DNA from: Sphingobium sp.
GTDB lineage: Bacteria > Pseudomonadota > Alphaproteobacteria > Sphingomonadales > Sphingomonadaceae
Reading direction: 5' to 3'
DNA length: 64,000 nt
Assembly (NCBI GenBank): GCA_009360885.1
Contig: SPEL01000001.1
Coordinates: forward strand, 310,001 to 374,000
Part shown: in pieces, positions 34,422 through 42,781 of the stretch
Layout of the letters: the number at the start of each line of letters is the position of its first letter
How positions within the stretch are numbered: position 1 is the first letter of the stretch
Program-made: the position numbers and the translations under genes
The notes under the pieces: model-generated
What the model was told of the DNA's origin: nothing
Seen by the model: only the letters and a program-made list of their open reading frames with translations
Database searches by the model: none

Positions 34422-35848
34422 GCCGCTTCTCGTGAGGGCGATTGTCGATTGAGGTTTGAACATGCGTCCTTGCCTGTCCCCTGAGGGGCGATGATAGGAA
34501 TTTCTATGGTGAAGCTGGTGCCGACGCCACGGTCTGACTGAACGCTGATGGTGCCGTCCATCATCTGGCAAAAGCGGCGGGTCAGCGCGAGGCCAAGGCC
34601 TGTGCCGCCAAATTTGCTGGCGGTATCATTTTCTGCCTGACCAAAATCGTCAAAAATTCGTTGCAACGCATCCGCGCTCATACCGATACCATTGTCGGCG
34701 ACCTCCAGATGCAGCATGTCCCGCTGGATTGACGCAGATGATTTACGCAGCACTCGTAATATGATGGTGCCGCTGGTGGTAAATTTGGCTGCGTTACTCA
34801 GCAAATTCAGGATAGACTGGCGTACCTTCAGCGCATCCAGTTCAATGGTGCCAATGTCTTCGGGCATATCAACGAACAGCTTGTTGCCGCGCTTGTCGAT
34901 CAGCGGGGATGCCGTGGCCACTACTTCTTCCACTAAGGTCGCAATGGCTATTGGTTCAGTTGATAATTCCAGCCTGTTTGCCTCGATCGAGGAGAGATCA
35001 ATCACATCATTGACCAGCGCAAGAAGATGGCGGCCGGCCGCGTGAATACGATCGAGATCTTCGATCTTATGGGCCATGCTTTCATCATCTTCGCAATTTT
35101 CGCGTAGCATTTCCGTATAGCCGATAACGGCGTTGAGGGGGGTGCGCAGTTCATGGCTCATTTTGGCGAGGAAAATAGATTTGCGTTTGCTGGCTGCCTT
35201 GGCGGCTTCCATCGCTTCGGCCAGTCGGACAAGTTGAGTCCGATGGTCATTCATTTCCTGCTCGATGCTCATGCGCATGCGCATGACTTTTTCATAGTGC
35301 AGCGCCAGCAAGGTCATGTAACAGAGTGCCGCTATTATAGAAACGGCATTGGCGTAGCCTAATGTTTCCGGGTTCAGCAATGCCGGAAATTCACCATCAA
35401 GTCCCCGGATGATGAAAAAGGCCCCCAGTTGCACGGCAACGCCGGTCAGGACCGGGACGATACGGTCAGAAAGATAGAAAAAGCCCAGAATAAGCGCGAT
35501 CAGGAACCAGGGTAAGAAGGGTGAGCTGATGCCGCCGAAATAATAAGAGCCAAACAGGCTAAGGCCTACCAGCGTCTGAACGCTGAGGAAAACGGGCAGG
35601 GCAAGATTGCCGCACAGGCGTAAAAGAAAAGGCGTCACCAAAAAGGCTGCCACAAGGGCTTCGATTACCCAGAATTGCCAGCTCATGCCCGCTGTCGTGC
35701 GGCTGAGGAAATAGGTGACGCATTGTCCCATTAATGGGCCGAGCAAATGTAATATCACAAATGTGCGTGCCGTCAGCAGGTCGGATTCTGTTTCACGCAG
35801 TCGGGCGGGAATGAACCAGTCTATCAGGCGGTTGGTGCTATGCTTCAT
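34418..35848 (-). CDS. six-TM sensor histidine kinase
   Basis: A 476-residue kinase. The N-terminal 190 residues form about six membrane spans (FVILHLLGPLMGQCVTYFL, VIEALVAAFLVTPFLL, LFGSYYFGGISSPFLPWFL, IALILGFFYLSDR and others) with almost no periplasmic loops. A coiled coil leads to HisKA (MSHELRTPLNAVIGYTEML), and the ATPase has NLLSNAAKF, DNGIGMS and GTGLGLAL. This is the topology of CqsS/LqsS-type receptors for hydrophobic signals. It is paralogous to the truncated kinase at 36010, with shared blocks such as SPFLPWFLI/SPFLSWILI. It starts a four-gene cascade linked by ATGA overlaps and ending in a c-di-GMP enzyme. Confidence 0.92.
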   Translation of the reverse strand: MKHSTNRLIDWFIPARLRETESDLLTARTFVILHLLGPLMGQCVTYFLSRTTAGMSWQFWVIEALVAAFLVTPFLLRLCGNLALPVFLSVQTLVGLSLFGSYYFGGISSPFLPWFLIALILGFFYLSDRIVPVLTGVAVQLGAFFIIRGLDGEFPALLNPETLGYANAVSIIAALCYMTLLALHYEKVMRMRMSIEQEMNDHRTQLVRLAEAMEAAKAASKRKSIFLAKMSHELRTPLNAVIGYTEMLRENCEDDESMAHKIEDLDRIHAAGRHLLALVNDVIDLSSIEANRLELSTEPIAIATLVEEVVATASPLIDKRGNKLFVDMPEDIGTIELDALKVRQSILNLLSNAAKFTTSGTIILRVLRKSSASIQRDMLHLEVADNGIGMSADALQRIFDDFGQAENDTASKFGGTGLGLALTRRFCQMMDGTISVQSDRGVGTSFTIEIPIIAPQGTGKDACSNLNRQSPSREAA

Positions 35849-36009
35849 GAAACCCTCATATGATCAATAAAGCAATAGTGCATTTGTATTAAATCTTAGT
35901 AATCATCGCATTTACGCGCCTTTAAACTTATCTTGTTAAAGATGATCTCAAGAGGAAATTGTAAATTCATTTTACAAGTCCTAAAAATTATTAGGAATTA
36001 CTGCTTGAT
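35849..36009. promoter_or_regulatory. divergent control region with two adjacent palindromes
   Basis: This 161-bp AT-rich gap between the divergent six-TM kinase genes contains TTGTAAA-ttcat-TTTACAA (35959-35977) and, one base later, TCCTAA-aaatta-TTAGGA (35979-35996). Both have perfect arms and lie 14-50 bp before the ATG at 36010, so they are candidate operators. The binding protein is unknown. Confidence 0.5.
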
Positions 36010-36855
36010 ATGTTAAAGGCTATTGGAAACATTCGGCATTTTGCGCTTAGCCGGTTTCTGGATCGCTTCATCCCGATGGAGATTCAGGTCCAGCCGGCGG
36101 CGCATCGTCGCGCCCGAATGTTCATGCTGAGTCATGTTTTCGGGCCAGTAATCAGCACCCCGATTCCCCTTTATATGGTGTTGACGGACATCGCACGTGA
36201 CTATCGCGTCCTTATTTTCTTTATGTCGATTCTGGCATTTTGGGTGTTCCCGTTTTTGCTAAAGGCGACGGGGCGTTATCAGCTATTGTCCTTTCTTTCG
36301 GTGCAAAACCTGATCTTTTGCGTGCTATGGGCCTGTTATGCCTTTGGCGGGATGGGGTCGCCTTTCCTGTCATGGATATTGATTTTCCCACTTCTGGCTT
36401 TTCTATATTTACCGCCGCAAGGATGGGTTCGTAACGTTCTGCTGATACAAATATTTGGCAGCCTTGCGATATTCATGGCGCTCTATCTGAGTGGTTATCA
36501 ATTTCCTTATGTAGACCTGACAAAGATGCAGGCAATTGGGATGATTTCGACGAGTGCTGTCGCAATTTACTTCTCGATGATGTCTCTTTACTTTGCACGG
36601 ATGTTTCAGGAGCAGCGGGAATTCTCCCGTGAGATTAACTCCCTCATCTCTACCTCAGATAATTTGCGTAACCTGACGGTGGCGGCCAATCAGGCCAGCG
36701 CCGCTAAGGCGGATTTCATCGCTAGCATGAGCCATGAACTGCGCACCCCCCTCAACGCTATCATCGGGTATGGCCGCTGGGGCGTTCCTGTGAACATGGC
36801 GCATTCAGCCGGTGCAGCGCGCGGACCGATGAAGGCGCGCTCTTTGAGGGGGTGA
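36010..36855 (+). pseudogene. truncated six-TM histidine kinase fused out of frame to an oxoamine synthase
   Basis: A 281-codon frame. Residues 1-200 repeat the six-TM sensor plan of the divergent kinase (LSHVFGPVISTPIPLYMV, LLSFLSVQNLIFCVLW, YAFGGMGSPFLSWILI). Residues 235-255 hold the HisKA box MSHELRTPLNAIIGY. The sequence then leaves kinase homology abruptly, with no ATPase domain. The tail YGRWGVPVNMAHSAGAA looks like the missing N-terminus of the synthase that follows. Removing one CG from the GCGCGCG tract (36817-36823) would join both frames through ARTDEGALFEG into VNFASQDYLSL. So this is a deletion fusion with a frameshift, a sequencing slip, or a rare natural fusion. It cannot act as a kinase by itself. 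Confidence 0.75.
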
Positions 36856-38060
36856 ACTTCGCCAGTCAGGATTATCTCAGCCTTAATTCTCACCCTGAAA
36901 TTCTGGAAACTGCCATTCAGACAATGCGGGATTATGGCGTCCATTCTGCTGGTTCCCCGGCGTTGGTGGGCAACACATCATTGTCCATCGCGCTGGAACG
37001 CAAAATTGCAGATTTCCTCGAATATGACCATGTGGCTCTGTTCCCGACCGGCTGGGCTGCGGGCTTTGGCGTCATTAAGGGGCTGGTGCGCCCCAGTGAC
37101 CATATTGTCATGGATGCGCTGAGCCATGCCTGCCTTCAGGAAGGGGCGCAGGCCTCCACCCGTAATATTCATCTGTTCCGTCACAATCAGATTGAAACTG
37201 TGCGGGATAAGCTGGCGAAAATCCGCGCTAATGACACGGAAAATGGCATTCTGGTTGTAACGGAAAGCCTGTTCTCGATGGATAGCGATACGCCGGACAT
37301 CGCCGCCATTCAGGAACTTGCACATGAATATAACGCCACTTTGGTGGTGGACGTCGCCCATGATCTTGGCAATCTCGGCCCGACAGGACGCGGCTTCATC
37401 GAAATCCAGAATATGCTGGGCAAGGTCGATGTGGTGATGGGTAGCTTCTCCAAAACCTTTGCGTCCAACGGCGGTTTTGTGGCTGCCCGTGGCCGCGCGG
37501 TGAAGGAGTATATGCGTTATTTCAGCTCGCCCAATACTTTCTCCAACGCATTGTCACCTGCCAGTGCCGCAATTGTCGGCAAGGCCTTTGACATCATTAA
37601 TTCCGAAGAGGGCGCAATGCTGCGCGGCAAGCTGATGGATAATATCCTGATGCTGCGCAAAATGCTGAATAGCTGCGGTCTGGAAACCTATGGTGATCCG
37701 TCGGCCATTGTCTGCGTTAAGATGCAAGGGGAGGGCCTTGCCCGCCTGACCAGCCGTCGTCTCCCCAGCCTTGGTATGCTCTCTAACCTTGTTGAATTCC
37801 CGGCCGTGCCAAAGGGCCAGCCGCGGTTCCGTATGCAGGTAATGGCGAATCACACCCAGCATGACATCATCGATGCGGTGCAGCGTCTTTCCACCGGCAT
37901 CGCGCTGGCGAGTGAGGATATGCAGATGCTGGAAACGGGTAAAACGACCCTGCGGATGCTGGATCAGGACCGACCGGTCCTCTGGCCGGATGTGGCCGAG
38001 ATGTCTGTGAAAGCAGAGAGTGATTCAGCCGAAGAGCAGCGCAAAAGCGCGGCTGCGTAA
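36852..38060 (+). CDS. alpha-oxoamine synthase (PLP-dependent; CqsA/SPT/KBL-like)
   Basis: A 402-codon frame from a GTG that overlaps the truncated kinase stop (GTGA). It belongs to the fold-type I alpha-oxoamine synthase family. VNFASQDYLSLNSHPEI, HSAGSPALVGNTSLSIALE, VMDALSHACLQEG, VVTESLFSMDSDTPDI and the PLP lysine in GSFSKTFASNGGFVAA (about residue 200) are clear. The usual DEAHS is DVAHDLGNLGPTGRG here. Such enzymes condense an amino acid with an acyl-CoA: serine palmitoyltransferase, glycine acyltransferase, or the CqsA/LqsA makers of alpha-hydroxyketone signals. The six-TM kinases on either side favour the last. The N-terminal 30-50 residues expected of the family lie upstream out of frame, so activity is doubtful. 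Confidence 0.8.
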   Translation: MNFASQDYLSLNSHPEILETAIQTMRDYGVHSAGSPALVGNTSLSIALERKIADFLEYDHVALFPTGWAAGFGVIKGLVRPSDHIVMDALSHACLQEGAQASTRNIHLFRHNQIETVRDKLAKIRANDTENGILVVTESLFSMDSDTPDIAAIQELAHEYNATLVVDVAHDLGNLGPTGRGFIEIQNMLGKVDVVMGSFSKTFASNGGFVAARGRAVKEYMRYFSSPNTFSNALSPASAAIVGKAFDIINSEEGAMLRGKLMDNILMLRKMLNSCGLETYGDPSAIVCVKMQGEGLARLTSRRLPSLGMLSNLVEFPAVPKGQPRFRMQVMANHTQHDIIDAVQRLSTGIALASEDMQMLETGKTTLRMLDQDRPVLWPDVAEMSVKAESDSAEEQRKSAAA

Positions 38061-38115
38061 GTCTAAACGATAGTAATTATAGCCTGATATTGAATAGGCT
38101 GAAAGGAACTTTGCA

Positions 38116-39390
38116 ATGCAGAAAAAACATTCTGTCAGCATGATTTTAGGGGCTGCCCTGGTGATGACGTCTGTCGCTCCGGTTATGGCGCAGGAAGCTG
38201 GCGATGTGTTCGTGCGTATCGCGGCAGGCCGCAGCAAGCTGGCCGACAAAGGTGAAGTGCAGATGGCCGGTGCCGTAGTACCGGGCGCAGATTACACCAC
38301 ACGGGCAACCTATCATAACACATTGGGGCTGGGCTATTTTATTGCCGATCATATCGCCATTGAAGGGTCTGTTTCTACGCCCGTAACGACGAATAATAAC
38401 CCGGCTGGCAGCATTGGCATGTTTCCCAATCTGGCAGATGATGAATTTATGATGGCCACATTGGGTGCCAGCCTGCATCCGTTTAAGGGGCCGGTGTCAC
38501 CTTATATCGGCGGCGGTGTTCAGACCATGCAGGTCACCCGCACGCGGGATCGTCTGGCCGATGGGTTTAAGGCGAAAAACGCTTATGGCCCCTATGCGCT
38601 TGCCGGGGTGGATGTTGCGCTTAACAAGCGTTTTGGTCTTTATGTAGAAGGGCGCAAGGCATTCTATCATACGATTGCTACGGGGTTCCTACCAATGGGT
38701 GGGGGTGTTTCCGCGCCGTTGCGCGCCAAGGCAGAACTGGACCCGTTCACCATCAATATTGGTCTGAAGGCGAAATTTGGTCCTTCGACAGATAAAGAGA
38801 ATGAGGAAGAAATCACGACCGACACCAGCCGATGGGTAGTGCGTCTGGGCTTCTCTACGCTCAATCTGGCGAACAAGATTGATCTGTCCTCTGCTGGCGT
38901 CAATGGTGCGGCTCTTTCTACGTATGAGCATCATACCGCGACTGCGCAGCTTGGTTATTTTGTAACGCCTAATGTAGCAATCAACGCAACCGTAGGTGTG
39001 CCGCCGACAATTGATATTTTCGGTGCGAACGCCGTTGGTGAAGTCCCGCAATTGGGCCGCATCACTTATGGCCCGACATCATTGACGTTGCAATATCACC
39101 CGACGCGTGATGGCCGTGTGCGTCCTTATGTTGGTGCTGGCCTTAGCTATATGTTTGTATTTGCTGAAAAAGACGGCGCGTTCCAGAATCTGAAGGTTGA
39201 TGAAGATCTGGGTTTCGCGCTGGAGGCTGGCTCTGAACTGATGATCGCCAACAAGACCGCCCTGTTCATCGAAGCGAAAAAAGCGTTTCTTCGTCCAAAG
39301 GCTTATGGCACATTTGGCGGTGCAGAGGTTGAAGGCAAAACCAAGCTGGACCCATGGGTATTCAGTGGCGGTGTTTCCTTCCACTTTTGA
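38116..39390 (+). CDS. tandem OmpW-like outer-membrane protein
   Basis: A 424-residue protein. A signal peptide (MQKKHSVSMILGAALVMTSVAPVMAQ) is followed by two OmpW-like halves, about 28-218 and 237-424. Each half has an N-terminal strand, then LGYFIADHIAIEGSVSTP / LGYFVTPNVAINATVGVP, then FKGPVSPYIGGGVQ / DGRVRPYVGAGLS, a near-terminal LYVEGRKAF / LFIEAKKAF, and a final strand ending in an aromatic or hydrophobic residue (LKAKF / VSFHF). OmpW is normally one eight-strand barrel of about 200 residues that lets hydrophobic molecules pass. Two in one chain is unusual. An AAAGGA precedes the start. It follows the synthase by 55 bp and may be cotranscribed. Confidence 0.82.
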   Translation: MQKKHSVSMILGAALVMTSVAPVMAQEAGDVFVRIAAGRSKLADKGEVQMAGAVVPGADYTTRATYHNTLGLGYFIADHIAIEGSVSTPVTTNNNPAGSIGMFPNLADDEFMMATLGASLHPFKGPVSPYIGGGVQTMQVTRTRDRLADGFKAKNAYGPYALAGVDVALNKRFGLYVEGRKAFYHTIATGFLPMGGGVSAPLRAKAELDPFTINIGLKAKFGPSTDKENEEEITTDTSRWVVRLGFSTLNLANKIDLSSAGVNGAALSTYEHHTATAQLGYFVTPNVAINATVGVPPTIDIFGANAVGEVPQLGRITYGPTSLTLQYHPTRDGRVRPYVGAGLSYMFVFAEKDGAFQNLKVDEDLGFALEAGSELMIANKTALFIEAKKAFLRPKAYGTFGGAEVEGKTKLDPWVFSGGVSFHF

Positions 39391-39447
39391 TAATGGAAAA
39401 CCTGCCCCCTTTATGGGGGCGGGGCCGAGGTAAAGGAGATAGCCCAG

Positions 39448-39708
39448 GTGGATCGTGACCCTGAGAATCATGTCCCCCGTGAGCCGCGGGAACCCTGTAA
39501 TATCGAGGTCGTAATGATCGACGAAAATGGCCAGGAAATTTTAGGCAGGCTGGGCAATATTTCTGGTGGCGGCTTTATGGCAGAGTGCGAGGAAAAATTG
39601 CCTATTGGCGCGATTATATCCGTCACCTTGCCAGAACGTGGCCCTGTACGCGGGGAAATACGCTGGGCGTTAGGCTGGAAATTCGGCGCGCAGATATTGC
39701 CCGCATGA
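39448..39708 (+). CDS. small PilZ-domain protein
   Basis: An 86-residue single PilZ domain starting at a GTG preceded by AAAGGAG. The second c-di-GMP motif is clear as GNISGGGF (N/DxSxxG). The first appears as VPREPREPCN, with arginines spaced by two residues rather than the canonical RxxxR, so ligand binding needs testing. PilZ proteins pass c-di-GMP signals to motility, secretion or polysaccharide synthesis. Its place at the end of a region with a GGDEF-EAL operon makes it a possible local effector. Confidence 0.82.
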   Translation: MDRDPENHVPREPREPCNIEVVMIDENGQEILGRLGNISGGGFMAECEEKLPIGAIISVTLPERGPVRGEIRWALGWKFGAQILPA

Positions 39709-39740
39709 TGGTGTCGAAGGCCTCATTATGAAGATAAAAA

Positions 39741-39770
39741 CGTCAGCCCGTTTTGGCTGGCGTTTTTCTT
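39741..39770. terminator. bidirectional terminator between PilZ gene and lysR gene
   Basis: CGTCAGCC and GGCTGGCG form a stem with one G-T pair and a CGTTTT-type loop. T-rich runs follow on both strands (GTTTTTCTTTT on plus, CGTTTTTATC on minus). It lies between the convergent PilZ and LysR genes. Confidence 0.75.
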
Positions 39771-39788
39771 TTCTCCGGGCACATGACT

Positions 39789-40718
39789 TCATGGCCGATT
39801 GGGCAGGTTCCTCGTTAAATCAACCAGTTGCCGCACGATTGGGCTGTGGTCATCCCGGCGCCAGATAATGCCCGTTTCCAGACAGGGGGCCGTTTCCGGC
39901 TGGGCCTTGTCCTGTGCCAGCGGAACATAACGCACGCCTGTGCGCGCAAGATTGCATAAGGAAGCAGGCACCAGCGTCAGCCCCATTCCCGCCGAAACAA
40001 GGCTGATGATTGTTTGCATCTGTATCGCCTCTTGCACAATCTGCGCCTGCTGGCCATGGGCTGCGTAATAGCCGGTCACCAGATCATGAAAGGCCGGTGC
40101 AGAACGTCGGGGGAAGATGATGAGAGGCGCGCCGGTAACGGCCTCGGCTGTTATAGTGCCATGTGTGATCGGTAGGCGTCCGGATGCTATCCAGCTTTCT
40201 GGTATGGCGGCGACCAGTGGTTCCCGCACCAGCGGGCGATAGATCAGCGCTGATGGCAACAGTGCGCCCGGAGGCGGAATGATGAGGCCCGCCTGAACCC
40301 GGCCTTCTAACAGATGTTCAATCTGCACATCACTGGTTGCTTCGGTCAGATGAATGGCAACATCGGGATATTGCGCGGCATATAGCTGCACCAGTAACGG
40401 CAAAATGCTATAATCGGCGGTGCTGACGAAGCTGAGATCTAGCCGCCCGGTTTCCCCGTCACGGATGCGTCGGGCGAGGTCTGGCAGGGCAGCCATGGCG
40501 GAGAGTGTCGCCACCACATGCGGGCGCCATTGTTCCCCCAACGGTGTAAGGGCGACGCTGCGTTTGGTGCGCGAGAAGAGCGGTGCGCCGATCTCCCGTT
40601 CCAGCGCGAGGATGGACTGGCTGAGCGGGGGTTGCGTCATCCCCAGTTTTTCTGCCGCTTTCCCAAAGTGCAGCGTTTCTGCGACAGCGATGAAATGCCT
40701 GAGCTGGCGAATGTCCAT
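39789..40718 (-). CDS. LysR-family transcriptional regulator beside ilvD
   Basis: A 309-residue LysR-type regulator. The N-terminal helix-turn-helix is typical (MDIRQLRHFIAVAETLHFGKAAEKLGMTQPPLSQSI...LEREIGAPLFSRTKRSVALTPLGE). The periplasmic-binding-protein-like effector domain begins at about residue 92 (GRLDLSFVSTADYSILPLL). The gene diverges from ilvD over a 109-bp gap, the standard arrangement for a LysR regulator and its target. Control of ilvD is therefore plausible but not shown, and the effector is unknown. Confidence 0.9.
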   Translation of the reverse strand: MDIRQLRHFIAVAETLHFGKAAEKLGMTQPPLSQSILALEREIGAPLFSRTKRSVALTPLGEQWRPHVVATLSAMAALPDLARRIRDGETGRLDLSFVSTADYSILPLLVQLYAAQYPDVAIHLTEATSDVQIEHLLEGRVQAGLIIPPPGALLPSALIYRPLVREPLVAAIPESWIASGRLPITHGTITAEAVTGAPLIIFPRRSAPAFHDLVTGYYAAHGQQAQIVQEAIQMQTIISLVSAGMGLTLVPASLCNLARTGVRYVPLAQDKAQPETAPCLETGIIWRRDDHSPIVRQLVDLTRNLPNRP

Positions 40719-40827
40719 TAATATTTCCTACGACTTAATAAGCGTAGAATAATATATTTTACTTCGATCTATAAGCCCCTTATCGGACGCATTCATAAAA
40801 TAAAGCAGAGCAGAACGGAGAATTTCA

Positions 40828-42678
40828 ATGCCCGCTTATCGTTCCCGAACGTCCACCCATGGGCGTAATATGGCTGGTGCGCGTGGCCTGTGGCGCGCCA
40901 CAGGGATGAAGGATAGCGATTTCGGCAAGCCGATTATCGCCATCGCAAACAGCTTTACCCAGTTTGTGCCGGGCCATGTCCATCTCAAAGATATGGGGCA
41001 ACTGGTCGCACGTGAGGTGGAGGCCGCCGGCGGTGTCGCCAAAGAGTTCAACACCATCGCCGTTGATGATGGCATTGCGATGGGCCATAGCGGGATGCTC
41101 TATTCGCTGCCCAGCCGTGAACTGATCGCCGATGCTGTCGAATATATGGTCAATGCGCATTGCGCTGACGCGATTGTCTGCATTTCTAACTGCGACAAAA
41201 TCACGCCGGGCATGTTGATGGCCTCCATGCGCCTTAACGTTCCTGTGGTATTCGTTTCCGGCGGGCCAATGGAGGCCGGTAAGGTCGTGTTGCGGGGCAA
41301 GGAAACGGCGCTTGATCTGGTCGATGCGATGGTCGTCGCAGCAGATGATAGCTATACCGACGAAGAAGTCACCGCGATTGAGCGCTCCGCTTGCCCGACC
41401 TGCGGCAGTTGTTCCGGCATGTTCACGGCGAACAGCATGAACTGCCTGACCGAAGCATTGGGTCTGTCGCTGCCGGGCAATGGTTCGACCCTCGCCACCC
41501 ATGCCGACCGGGAACGGTTGTTTAAGGAAGCGGGGCATCTGATCGTTGATCTCGCAAAGCGCTGGTATGAGCAGGATGATTTCACCGCCACCCCGCGCGG
41601 TATCGCCACCCACGCGGCCTTTGAAAACGCGATGAGCCTCGATATTGCCATGGGTGGTTCCACCAACACGGTGCTGCATTTGCTGGCCGCCGCGCAGGAA
41701 GGCAATGTCGATTTCACTATGGCCGATATTGACCGGCTATCCCGCCGTGTGCCGTGTATCTGCAAGGTAGCCCCGGCGAAGAACGATGTGCATATGGAAG
41801 ACGTTCACCGTGCGGGCGGCATCATGTCTATCCTCGGTGAACTGGAGCGGGCAGGCCTGATTGATGCCAGCCAGCCCACGGTTCACGCGCCCACCCTTGG
41901 TGATGCGCTCAACCATTGGGATATTGGCCGCAGCAATGATGCGGAAGTGCAGAATTTCTTCCGTGCTGCCCCCGGTGGTGTGCCGACGCAAGTGGCGTTC
42001 AGCCAGTCTGCCCGTTGGGAAAGCCTTGATACCGACCGCGAAAAGGGCGTTATCCGCAGCGTTGACCATGCTTTCTCCAAAGATGGCGGTCTGGCCGTAT
42101 TGTTCGGCAATCTCGCGCCCGAAGGTTGCATCGTCAAAACCGCTGGCGTGGATGACAGCATCCTTGTGTTCAACGGAACAGCGCGGGTTTACGAAAGTCA
42201 GGACGCGGCGGTTGCTGGCATCCTCGGTAATGAGGTGCAGGCGGGCGATGTGGTCGTCATCCGTTATGAAGGGCCAAAGGGCGGGCCGGGTATGCAGGAA
42301 ATGCTATACCCCACCAGTTATCTCAAATCCAAGGGACTGGGTAAGGCCTGCGCGCTGATTACCGATGGGCGCTTTTCGGGTGGCACATCGGGGCTTTCCA
42401 TCGGCCATGTCTCGCCAGAGGCCGCAGAAGGTGGCCTGATTGCGCTGGTGGAAACGGGCGATCCCATCCACATCGACATTCCGGGGCGCGGAATTACCCT
42501 CGCCATTGACGATGCGGTGATCGCCCAGCGCAAGGCGGATATGGAGGCGCGTGGTAATAAGGCATGGAAGCCATTTGGCCGTAAGCGCGAAGTGTCTGCG
42601 GCGCTGCGGGCCTATGCGGCGCTCACCACCAATGCGGCGCGCGGCGCTGTGCGCGATGTGTCGCAGGTAGAAGACTGA
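40828..42678 (+). CDS. ilvD: dihydroxy-acid dehydratase
   Basis: A 616-residue enzyme of normal length that makes the 2-oxo acid precursors of valine, isoleucine and coenzyme A from dihydroxy acids. The Fe-S cluster cysteines lie in [11 protein letters not shown] (about residue 122) and [19 protein letters not shown] (about 189-200). Other family marks are [33 protein letters not shown] and [22 protein letters not shown]. The start follows GGAGAATTTCA. It stands alone, opposite a LysR gene, and not with ilvBHC. Confidence 0.97.
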   Translation: MPAYRSRTSTHGRNMAGARGLWRATGMKDSDFGKPIIAIANSFTQFVPGHVHLKDMGQLVAREVEAAGGVAKEFNTIAVDDGIAMGHSGMLYSLPSRELIADAVEYMVNAHCADAIVCISNCDKITPGMLMASMRLNVPVVFVSGGPMEAGKVVLRGKETALDLVDAMVVAADDSYTDEEVTAIERSACPTCGSCSGMFTANSMNCLTEALGLSLPGNGSTLATHADRERLFKEAGHLIVDLAKRWYEQDDFTATPRGIATHAAFENAMSLDIAMGGSTNTVLHLLAAAQEGNVDFTMADIDRLSRRVPCICKVAPAKNDVHMEDVHRAGGIMSILGELERAGLIDASQPTVHAPTLGDALNHWDIGRSNDAEVQNFFRAAPGGVPTQVAFSQSARWESLDTDREKGVIRSVDHAFSKDGGLAVLFGNLAPEGCIVKTAGVDDSILVFNGTARVYESQDAAVAGILGNEVQAGDVVVIRYEGPKGGPGMQEMLYPTSYLKSKGLGKACALITDGRFSGGTSGLSIGHVSPEAAEGGLIALVETGDPIHIDIPGRGITLAIDDAVIAQRKADMEARGNKAWKPFGRKREVSAALRAYAALTTNAARGAVRDVSQVED

Positions 42679-42725
42679 GATTGAAGGCAGGGCGGGATGC
42701 GCTCTGCCCTTCTGCCTTATAGTAT

Positions 42726-42765
42726 AAAAAAGCCCGACCTCCTCATGCGGTGGCCGGGCTTTTCT
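42726..42765. terminator. terminator between ilvD and metA
   Basis: AGCCCG-a-CC and GG-c-CGGGCT pair across a loop of ten bases, flanked by an A-run before and TTTT after. It would stop transcription in both directions between the convergent ilvD and metA genes. Another GC hairpin (GGCAGGGC...GCCCT) lies just upstream at about 42685-42711. Confidence 0.8.
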
Positions 42766-42781
42766 GTGTCTGATGGGCTTC

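Noticed and set aside
36852-38060. Firm naming as serine palmitoyltransferase (spt)
   Set aside because: The PLP lysine and fold fit any alpha-oxoamine synthase; the key DEAHS block is altered and the context differs from sphingolipid genes, so only the broad family is supported.
40825-41679. Minus-strand open frame opposite ilvD
   Set aside because: Shadow of a highly conserved enzyme; no protein family resemblance.
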